A model generated the notes under the pieces. It worked only from the letters and a program-made list of their open reading frames with translations, was not told where the DNA came from and made no database searches. From positions 1 through 5,366 of the forward strand of contig JALWRJ010000285.1 in the NCBI GenBank assembly GCA_026994125.1: a DNA stretch of 5,366 bases. Direction: 5' to 3'. Source of the DNA: Cyclobacteriaceae bacterium. GTDB taxonomy: Bacteria; Bacteroidota; Bacteroidia; Cytophagales; Cyclobacteriaceae. Numbering within the stretch: the first letter of the stretch is position 1; each line of letters starts with the position of its first letter. A program made the translations under genes and the position numbers. Shown one piece after another: positions 1 through 5,366 of the stretch.

Positions 1-33
1 AAAAATTATTTTAAAACTTTAAAAAATTAGATT

Positions 34-207
34 ATGAAAAAGAAAGTTAGACTAGGAGCTATGTTACTTTTATTAATGTTAGTAGCTGGTTCTGTAGCAC
101 CTATTAAGTCGAGTGCCAATACAACTACAGGCAAAAAGAAAATGTTTTTACGTGTTTGCTTTGGTAGTGGAGATAGATGTCAAATTAACCCAAACCCAAT
201 AAAGTAA
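34..207 (+). CDS. Small secreted cationic C-x6-C peptide precursor, first copy (57 aa)
   Basis: This 57-codon gene encodes an exported peptide precursor of unknown function. Residues 1-28 look like a Sec signal peptide: a basic start (MKKKVR), a hydrophobic core from about residue 8 to 23, and an S-S-A site that would allow signal peptidase I cleavage after Ala28. The predicted mature part is about 29 residues, with six Lys/Arg and one Asp. It carries C42-F-G-S-G-D-R-C49-Q-I, so its only two cysteines enclose six residues and could form a disulfide loop. The next gene has the same motif, which supports both being real despite their size. The ATG at 34 is preferred over the one at 61 because it supplies the basic n-region. 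The stop overlaps the next start by one base (TAATG), suggesting translational coupling. No NVEALA motif or double-glycine leader is present, and I do not recognise a named family. Confidence 0.8.
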   Translation: MKKKVRLGAMLLLLMLVAGSVAPIKSSANTTTGKKKMFLRVCFGSGDRCQINPNPIK

Positions 208-392
208 TGAAAAAATTAACAATCAAAAAAGTAGCTCTTTCGTTAGCAGTTAGTATATTTTTATGTATTGGGGTTTTGTCAACAACTGGAACTACAGCAA
301 GTGCTTCAGCAAAACCATCTGTAAAATATACTAAGAAAATTGTCGTTTTTTGTGTGGGTGATGGAAACAGGTGTAGAATACAAAAACAGTAA
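207..392 (+). CDS. Small secreted cationic C-x6-C peptide precursor, second copy (61 aa)
   Basis: This is a diverged paralogue of the preceding gene. Residues 1-35 form a signal peptide with a basic n-region (MKKLTIKK), a hydrophobic core from about 9 to 24, a Thr/Ser/Ala-rich stretch and an A-S-A cleavage site ending at Ala35. The predicted mature peptide is about 26 residues, with seven Lys/Arg and one Asp. It contains C49-V-G-D-G-N-R-C56-R-I, matching the first copy as C-x-G-x-G-x-R-C-x-I. A further cysteine (C20) lies inside the signal peptide and would be removed. Leaders and tails differ between the copies while the loop is kept, so the loop is probably the functional part. Possible roles are a signalling peptide, an antimicrobial or bacteriocin-like peptide, or a substrate of the envelope proteins encoded downstream; the sequence does not decide between them. 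A strong inverted repeat starts directly after the stop codon. Confidence 0.85.
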   Translation: MKKLTIKKVALSLAVSIFLCIGVLSTTGTTASASAKPSVKYTKKIVVFCVGDGNRCRIQKQ

Positions 393-427
393 TATTAGGG
401 AGTTGCTAAATCGGCAACTCCATAATA
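393..427 (+). terminator. Inverted repeat after the peptide genes (possible terminator or attenuator)
   Basis: The arms at 393-406 and 414-427 can pair over 14 positions with a single G-A mismatch, around a 7-base loop (TAAATCG). The inner eight pairs (GGAGTTGC with GCAACTCC) are perfect. The repeat begins immediately after the second peptide stop. The bases that follow (CTTTAATACATTT) are only moderately T-rich, so it is not a classical strong intrinsic terminator. It may instead terminate partially or stabilise the 3' end of the peptide mRNA, giving more peptide than downstream protein. Both roles are inferred. Confidence 0.65.
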
Positions 428-448
428 CTTTAATACATTTAACAAAAA

Positions 449-1654
449 ATGGAATATAGCAGAGTTTTACTTGTTTATTTAATTTTATATTGTGTTGTAG
501 GCTGTAATTATAATTCTGAGAAGGATAATTGTGAAAAAAATCATAGTGAGTTAAACTATTCAATAAAAAACCAATTGGTAATAGATGTAAATGGAGTTCA
601 ATATCAGCATAATGCTACTCAAATTTTAGTTACAGACAGTGCATTACTCTATTACGCACTTGACGTTGATAGAAGAATAATTGATGTCTTTAGTCTGTCA
701 AATTTAAGTTTGGTGAATTCTATTAATTTAAGTTCTGATGGTCCAAATGCTATTATTGGAGTTTCATACATGAACGTAATTAGTCAAGATTCCATCTATT
801 TGATGGCAACATATACCAATAGCCTTTACTTAATAAACGCTAGAGCTGAAGTGATAAAAAGATGGCAATTTGATACCATAGCCTTACCCGATAGTCTGAT
901 GAGATCACCCAATTCTGCGGGTTCTTACTCACTTTTGGGTTTAGGGATGCCTGAGTTTTTTAATGCTCCATTTTGGATTAGTAAAGATGGCACAGAACTT
1001 CGAGCAGTAATAAATTATGATAATACTTATGAGGATAATCGTGACTATTCTTATCAGTATATGCACCCTCCCATTGTACATTTTAATCTAATTAAAAATG
1101 TATTTGAAAACTTTGATGGAGAATTTCCCCCAATGTATTTCAAAGAAAAAAGACCACATAACGCCCTACACCGATTTTTGGTTGTGAATAGTAGTGATGT
1201 GCTTTCCTTTACTTCTTCTGACAAGTTGTTTTTTGCCGAGAAGAATGCATTTATCTGTGCCAGAAGTAAGTATGATACACGTAAAATTACCCTTTTTCAA
1301 GAGGGTGAAGAACAGGACGAAGAAGCAGAAATCAATAGTTATATTACAGAAGGCAGTTATTCTGGCTTGATACATGACCCGTATCGGAAGAGGATTTATA
1401 GGATATATGCCCATCCGCAAGAAAAATTAAACTTAGATGGCTTACTAAATAGGAAAAACGAAACCGCTTGGTCAATTTTGGTACTTGATTATGCTGGAAA
1501 AGTATTAGGCGAGGCGGTTTTTGAACCCAAAAAATACGATTATTTTAATATTAATGTGTTGCCTGAAGGATTGCTTATAAGTAAAGAAAATACAAGTAAC
1601 CCTGCAAATACGGAGGACTTACTCGAATTTGATATCATAGAAATAATAGAATGA
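449..1654 (+). CDS. DUF4221-like lipoprotein, probable beta-propeller (401 aa)
   Basis: This is a probable envelope lipoprotein with no established activity. Residues 1-19 are a short hydrophobic leader ending in V-V-G-C19, a good lipobox, so Cys19 should be lipidated. The following N-Y-N-S-E-K-D-N stretch is acidic or polar and could act as a Bacteroidota surface-export signal, but that is a guess. The rest alternates short beta strands and turns, as in a propeller. Features recalled from DUF4221 proteins include S-D-G-P-N-A-I near 96-102, D-S-I-Y-L near 114-118, the H-D-P-Y-R-K-R-I-Y-R-I segment near 309-319, W-S-I-L-V-L-D-Y near 341-348, and the ending E-G-L-L-I-S near 373-378 followed by N-P and L-L-E-F-D. 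The length fits that family. The start follows an A-rich stretch (AACAAAAA), typical of this phylum. The gene overlaps the next by four bases (ATGA). The family call rests on memory of its pattern; a generic six-bladed propeller lipoprotein is the alternative. Confidence 0.75.
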   Translation: MEYSRVLLVYLILYCVVGCNYNSEKDNCEKNHSELNYSIKNQLVIDVNGVQYQHNATQILVTDSALLYYALDVDRRIIDVFSLSNLSLVNSINLSSDGPNAIIGVSYMNVISQDSIYLMATYTNSLYLINARAEVIKRWQFDTIALPDSLMRSPNSAGSYSLLGLGMPEFFNAPFWISKDGTELRAVINYDNTYEDNRDYSYQYMHPPIVHFNLIKNVFENFDGEFPPMYFKEKRPHNALHRFLVVNSSDVLSFTSSDKLFFAEKNAFICARSKYDTRKITLFQEGEEQDEEAEINSYITEGSYSGLIHDPYRKRIYRIYAHPQEKLNLDGLLNRKNETAWSILVLDYAGKVLGEAVFEPKKYDYFNINVLPEGLLISKENTSNPANTEDLLEFDIIEIIE

Positions 1655-2598
1655 AAATTAATAGTATAATTCTTTTTTTGTTGGCTGCGTTATCGGGTTA
1701 TGGTCAGGATGTAAAATATCTTTACTATTCTAATCAAAATAATTTAAATGGAGACTTGATAATTTTGGACGAGAATTATTCTGTTGTTTCAACCCCTTTT
1801 GCATTTTATTTGCTCAATGCAGAACGAATAATGGTAGATACCCTCGTAATTGAAAATAGCACATCTAATTTTCACCAAGTTCAGCGGATTTCGGTTATAA
1901 ATAATACCACCATATCGGTTGCTTCGTTTTTAAGAAGTTTGCTCGTACATATAGAAAATGATTCATTTATTATTGAGAAAGAGGTTGAGTTAACTAATGA
2001 ATTTAAAAAACAAAATGGAAAAATTGATTTAATACAGATTTTCCCGGAAGGCATTATAGCAAGGTCTAAAAAAACATCGAAAACAGATTATAAAAATGGG
2101 TATAAAATAATACATTATTTTATACCTTATAATGAAGAAATTATTGAGCAAAACATTACTCCTCCGGCACCCATTAAATCAGAATATTTACGTTATGTAG
2201 GCTTTGGTAGTAATTTGTTTATTTATGCAAACCACAATATTATATTCAATAATAAAGAAATAAACCAGTTGTATGTGTACTCCACCCAAAATGGAACTAC
2301 TCGAGTTATTCCACTTCCCGAAGTAGATATAAATTCGGAAACGAATGATTTTTTCTATGATTATATTGCCAATAAATACTATATCATAAATTACCGCCTC
2401 AATAAAAAAACTAAAATATCAGAGTACTTTCCTGCCACGCATACGTACAAGTTTGTTAAAGATTTTGACTACCCTGTTTCAGGCATAATTAATGGTCAGG
2501 TGCATGTAATGGGTGATTTTGGGGGTCGGCAAGCCCATTACCTTATTCCCTTACAAGGTGATGTAGCACCTGTTAAAGTGATAGATGATGAGAATTAG
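1651..2598 (+). CDS. Exported beta-rich protein of unknown family (315 aa)
   Basis: I do not recognise this protein. Residues 1-18 form a signal peptide (M-K-I-N, then a hydrophobic run to L14, then S-G-Y-G) with likely cleavage before Q19-D20. There is no lipobox cysteine, so it should be a soluble periplasmic or secreted protein. The remainder is rich in short strand-like segments separated by Asn/Asp/Gly turns, with many Tyr, Ile and Asn residues. Together with its position this suggests a propeller-like fold related to that of the upstream lipoprotein, but no sequence repeat is clear enough to prove it. The protein has no cysteine at all, in contrast to its neighbours. It starts inside the stop of the upstream gene (ATGA overlap) and ends 14 bases inside the next gene, so the three are probably translated together. 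Codon use is very A+T-rich, like the rest of the cluster. A ligand-binding or scaffold partner of the DUF4221-like protein is one possibility, but it is only inferred. Confidence 0.8.
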   Translation: MKINSIILFLLAALSGYGQDVKYLYYSNQNNLNGDLIILDENYSVVSTPFAFYLLNAERIMVDTLVIENSTSNFHQVQRISVINNTTISVASFLRSLLVHIENDSFIIEKEVELTNEFKKQNGKIDLIQIFPEGIIARSKKTSKTDYKNGYKIIHYFIPYNEEIIEQNITPPAPIKSEYLRYVGFGSNLFIYANHNIIFNNKEINQLYVYSTQNGTTRVIPLPEVDINSETNDFFYDYIANKYYIINYRLNKKTKISEYFPATHTYKFVKDFDYPVSGIINGQVHVMGDFGGRQAHYLIPLQGDVAPVKVIDDEN

Positions 2599-3058
2599 TA
2601 TAACATTATTTGTTTTGCTTAGTATGGGCTCTTGTCAGCAAGAAAAGCTGTCTAAGCAAGAAAAGGAGTTGGCTCAAAATTTTGATAGGTATCTAACTGA
2701 AAATTTCGAAACGTATGCCACACAAAATAAGCTGTTTTACATACTACCCATGCTGGGGTGCGACAACTGTATTGATAACCATTTTGATATTTTAAAAAAC
2801 AAGGTTAAAAATACATCAAATATAGTTATCATACTTTCCGGAGAAATTATAAAGAAAAAGTGGTTGTCGGATGTGCAGATACTTAAAGGGCGTTACAAAT
2901 CAGTTCTTTTTGATAACAAGGACAATGCTTCGATTTATAATATTGGGTTAATGAAACCCGTAGTTGCAGCAAAAAGCAATGGCAAGTGGGTGTATTATAA
3001 TAAAGTTGAAGATTTTGAAATGGAAGATCTCGTTTCATTTATTAATCAACGGAATTAG
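2585..3058 (+). CDS. Small thioredoxin-like lipoprotein with CDNC motif (157 aa)
   Basis: This is probably a membrane-anchored thiol-disulfide protein of the cell envelope. The leader (residues 2-16) ends in S-M-G-S-C17, an acceptable lipobox, and a charged Gln/Glu/Lys linker follows to about residue 45. The core then reads as a compact thioredoxin fold: a strand (L-F-Y-I-L-P), a redox motif C59-D-N-C62 at the start of a helix, a second strand (I-V-I-I-L-S-G near 80-86), a third strand (S-V-L-F-D near 106-110), and M-K-P125-V-V, where Pro125 fits the conserved cis-proline. The TlpA/ResA signature W-C-x-x-C is not present, because Gly precedes the first cysteine. At 157 residues it is small for a lipidated redoxin. 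It overlaps the previous gene by 14 bases; a second ATG at 2588 is an equally possible start. Position in the operon makes the cysteine peptides at its head candidate substrates, which is inference. Confidence 0.8.
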   Translation: MMRISITLFVLLSMGSCQQEKLSKQEKELAQNFDRYLTENFETYATQNKLFYILPMLGCDNCIDNHFDILKNKVKNTSNIVIILSGEIIKKKWLSDVQILKGRYKSVLFDNKDNASIYNIGLMKPVVAAKSNGKWVYYNKVEDFEMEDLVSFINQRN

Positions 3059-3060
3059 TC

Positions 3061-3094
3061 TTTGCACATTCCTTCTACTAAATAGTTAGTTTTG
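3061..3094 (+). promoter_or_regulatory. Candidate Bacteroidota-type promoter for the RND gene
   Basis: TAGTTTTG at 3087-3094 matches the TAnnTTTG -7 element of Bacteroidota primary-sigma promoters, and TTTG at 3061-3064 could be the -33 element. The spacing of 22 bases is slightly longer than usual. Transcription would begin near 3100, leaving a leader of about 40 bases before the ATG at 3143. The site also fits the change in base composition at this boundary. In A+T-rich DNA such matches arise by chance, so confidence is modest. Confidence 0.4.
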
Positions 3095-3123
3095 TTTCAT
3101 GGTTTTATTGTAAACGACTATTT
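3080..3123. repeat. Imperfect inverted repeat in the cluster-RND gap
   Basis: AAATAGT (3080-3086) pairs with ACTATTT (3117-3123), and after a small bulge GTTT (3089-3092) pairs with AAAC (3112-3115), around a loop of about 19 bases. A run of five T ends at 3125. It could be a weak terminator of the upstream operon, or an operator, since it spans the candidate -7 element of the RND gene. The arms contain few G-C pairs, so chance pairing is also possible. Confidence 0.25.
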
Positions 3124-3142
3124 TTAGCGGCTAATCTACCAC

Positions 3143-5366
3143 ATGACCAAATTTCTCCTATACCGACCCATAGCCGTATTTATGGTTACCCTGGCTTTGC
3201 TGGCATTTAGCCTGTTGGCTTTTTGGCAATTGCCTGTAAGTTTACTACCGGCCGTAGAGGTGCCCTCCATTATAATTAAACTAAATGCACCGGGCAGCTC
3301 GCCTGCGGTGGTGGAGGCCAACCTGCTAAAGCCATTGCGCGAAAACCTGTTAACCTTAAACCATTTAACACATATAAACAGCACAGCTAAAGGCGAAGCC
3401 GGTACTATTGAGTTACAGTTTACACATAAAGCCCGCATGGATTTAATGTATGTCGAAGTAAACGAACGCATTGACAGGCTGCAGGCTCAGTTACCCCCTT
3501 CGTTAGAGCGCCCCCGGGTAATTAGGGTAAGTACAGCCGATATTCCGGTAATGCACCTACAAGTGCAACCTAAAAACGGCACCACCTATGGAGCCGTTTC
3601 TAAACTGGCCACCCATGTGCTTAAACGAAGAATAGAGCAAATAGAAGGCGTATCGGTAGTAGATGTAGTAGGTAAACAAGTCGAGCAAATTGAGGTTTTG
3701 CCCAATATGGCCCAACTTGAAACATACCATATTTCATTGGCCGATTTTACAAACAGCATTAGTAAAAACAATGTTAATTGGGGTTCTATTAGTGTTAAAG
3801 ATGGCCAATACCGGTATTATGTTAAGCTTACTAACCTGCTGAGCACGGCACAGGATATTGGTCAAATTCCGGTGGCTAACCGTGCAGGCCAAGTACTAAG
3901 GGTAAGGCATTTGGCTACCCTTACGCAAAAAGCAAAACCCCCATCGGGTTATCACCTGTTTAGAAACCGGCAAGGGTTGGCTATTATTATCCATAAGCAG
4001 GCCAATGCCCGTATTATTGAACTTACGCAAAATCTATCACAAGCAATTGCACAGTTTAAAAAAGAGTATTCTCAAGTAAGTTTTTACCCAAGCCAGGATC
4101 AATCTGTACTTTTACAAGCAGGTATTAGCAACCTTAAAACAGCCTTGCTTTATGGTGGTATTTTTGCCTTCCTTATACTGTTTTTATTTATGAGCAATAT
4201 AAGGTTGGCCCTTATTATGGGGGTAAGCCTTCCGGTATCGCTATTGCTTAGTTTTTTAGTGTTTTACCTGGCAGGCATTTCCATCAATATTGTATCGTTA
4301 AGTGGTTTGGCCTTAGGCCTGGGTATGCTTATCGATAACGCCATTATTGTGCTGGATAACATAAGCGCCTGGCGCACCCGGGGCTATACATTGGTGCAAA
4401 GCTGTGTACAAGGGGTGCAAGAGGTGCAGGCGCCATTGGTAAGCTCGGTGTTAACTACCCTGGCCGTTTTTGTGCCCTTGGTGTACTTGCATGGTATGGC
4501 CGGAGCCTTGTTTTACGACCAGGCCCTGGCCGTGGCAGCTATTTTGGGGGTATCTTTACTGGTAGCTTTTACAGTTTTGCCCTTGTTGTACAAACTTTGG
4601 ATGGGCGAGGCAGCCGTAAGCACAGGTAAGGAAACTCAGCTATTTGCCCGGGTAACCAGGGTTTATAATAAGCTGTTTTTTGTTGCCTGGCAAAACAAAA
4701 AACTTACCTTACTAGTTATAGCTATTGTGTGTGGTACAGGGGTTTGGCTGGGCATGCGCCTGCCCAAAAGCATTATGCCGCCTATCGAAAAAAACGAGGT
4801 CTTACTCCATATAAACTGGAACGAACCCATTGATTTACAAACAAACAAAAAGCGCGTTCGTAAGCTTACTGAAATGGTACAAAAAACTACAGAGGTGAGC
4901 GAAGCAGAAATTGGTATATTACCCACCTTACTAAGTGCGGAAGACCAGGAAACCAACAAGGCAGAAATTTACTTTAAGTTGCACCGGCCAGCCGATGTGC
5001 CCGATTTTACTAACACGGTAACGCACTGGTTTAAAAAAAACTATCCCAATGCCATTACAGCGCTTACCCCGGCTCCCAATGCTTTTGATAAGCTTTTTGC
5101 TAACAACCAGCCTTTTTTAAAGGTAAAATTAAGAGCTGCCGATAGCCTGGTAGCCTGGAGCCAACTACCTGGTTTTATTACTCACCCTCCAAAAATAACA
5201 GCACAACCCGGTAAAGGTTTTTTAAGCCAAACCACGGTACAACTACAAATTAATACAGAAGCGTTGGCTACCTACGAAATACCCTATGCCCAATTTATGC
5301 AGCACTTAAAAGCTGTATTTGGCACTACTAAAGTTACCACCCTAAAGCATATGGGCGATAACATGG
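3143..5366 (+). CDS. RND-superfamily efflux permease, 3' end outside the window (741 codons seen)
   Basis: This is a proton-driven inner-membrane transporter of the AcrB/RND type, which normally works in a tripartite pump with a periplasmic adaptor and a TolC-like channel. The open frame runs from ATG 3143 to the window end without a stop; family members are usually just over 1000 residues, so about two thirds is visible. TM1 is at about 10-30. A periplasmic porter domain follows, with the typical N-A-P-G-S-S-P-A-V-V-E entry near 48-58. TM2 to TM6 lie at about 334-484, including TM4 G-L-G-M-L-I-D398-N399-A-I-I-V-L-D-N and the H-G-M-A-G-A-L-F loop near 450-457. TM7 is near 521-538, then the second porter domain begins. 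Asp398 matches the first of the two AcrB proton-relay aspartates; the second is Asn, as in SwrC-like members. An in-frame TAG at 3125 makes ATG 3143 the first possible start. The drug, lipid or metal substrate cannot be read from the sequence, and no adaptor gene is visible. Its codons are richer in G+C than those upstream. Confidence 0.93.
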   Translation, partial: MTKFLLYRPIAVFMVTLALLAFSLLAFWQLPVSLLPAVEVPSIIIKLNAPGSSPAVVEANLLKPLRENLLTLNHLTHINSTAKGEAGTIELQFTHKARMDLMYVEVNERIDRLQAQLPPSLERPRVIRVSTADIPVMHLQVQPKNGTTYGAVSKLATHVLKRRIEQIEGVSVVDVVGKQVEQIEVLPNMAQLETYHISLADFTNSISKNNVNWGSISVKDGQYRYYVKLTNLLSTAQDIGQIPVANRAGQVLRVRHLATLTQKAKPPSGYHLFRNRQGLAIIIHKQANARIIELTQNLSQAIAQFKKEYSQVSFYPSQDQSVLLQAGISNLKTALLYGGIFAFLILFLFMSNIRLALIMGVSLPVSLLLSFLVFYLAGISINIVSLSGLALGLGMLIDNAIIVLDNISAWRTRGYTLVQSCVQGVQEVQAPLVSSVLTTLAVFVPLVYLHGMAGALFYDQALAVAAILGVSLLVAFTVLPLLYKLWMGEAAVSTGKETQLFARVTRVYNKLFFVAWQNKKLTLLVIAIVCGTGVWLGMRLPKSIMPPIEKNEVLLHINWNEPIDLQTNKKRVRKLTEMVQKTTEVSEAEIGILPTLLSAEDQETNKAEIYFKLHRPADVPDFTNTVTHWFKKNYPNAITALTPAPNAFDKLFANNQPFLKVKLRAADSLVAWSQLPGFITHPPKITAQPGKGFLSQTTVQLQINTEALATYEIPYAQFMQHLKAVFGTTKVTTLKHMGDNM

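Noticed and set aside
1..33. Promoter for the peptide operon
   Set aside because: The 33 bases are almost pure A/T, with no TAnnTTTG element; the promoter probably lies before the window.
34..392. NVEALA-type or double-glycine-leader peptide identity for the small genes
   Set aside because: Neither the NVEALA string nor a Gly-Gly leader site is present; both precursors have ordinary Sec signal peptides.
434..441. TACATTTA as a -7 element for a separate promoter of the DUF4221-like gene
   Set aside because: It lacks the final G and no TTG lies at the right distance; the nearest (403-405) is 28 bases upstream.
306..563. Minus-strand open frame of 85 codons across the hairpin
   Set aside because: It overlaps the second peptide gene and the lipoprotein start, has no family resemblance, and is antisense to better-supported genes.
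1166..1420. Minus-strand open frame of 84 codons
   Set aside because: It lies wholly inside the DUF4221-like gene on the opposite strand and shows no recognisable domain.
3136..3471. Minus-strand open frame of 111 codons, and similar ones at 3586-3771 and 4663-4959
   Set aside because: All are antisense to the RND permease, whose transmembrane and porter motifs are unmistakable; the minus-strand frames show no coherent protein.

Overview
The window looks like chromosomal DNA of a member of the Bacteroidota. The evidence is A-rich start regions instead of Shine-Dalgarno sites, a TAnnTTTG-type promoter candidate, lipoproteins with short leaders, and a protein that reads like the Bacteroidota-restricted DUF4221 family. 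All recognisable genes are on the + strand. No RNA genes, CRISPR arrays, insertion sequences or tRNA-linked attachment sites were seen.

Positions 34-392 hold two tiny tandem genes (57 and 61 codons) overlapping by one base. Each encodes a Sec-type signal peptide followed by a short, strongly basic tail that carries the same C-x-G-x-G-x-R-C-x-I motif, a C-x6-C loop. The first gene is easily overlooked because of its size. A strong inverted repeat (393-427) follows the pair.

Positions 449-3058 hold three tightly overlapping genes. They encode a DUF4221-like lipoprotein (401 aa), a signal-peptide-bearing, beta-rich, cysteine-free protein of unknown family (315 aa), and a small lipoprotein with a thioredoxin-like layout and a CDNC redox motif (157 aa). 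Gene spacings of -1, +56, -4 and -14 bases suggest one operon. The hairpin could reduce read-through from the peptide genes into the three larger ones.

Positions 3143-5366 hold the first 741 codons of an RND-superfamily efflux permease that runs off the window. Its base composition and codon use are visibly richer in G+C than the upstream cluster, so the boundary near 3059-3142 separates two different gene neighbourhoods. That gap holds a promoter candidate and an inverted repeat.

The most interesting candidate system is the five-gene cluster. It pairs secreted, cationic, two-cysteine peptides with envelope proteins that could bind, oxidise or reduce, or sense them. The peptide features and gene order are read directly from the sequence; any functional link is inference.
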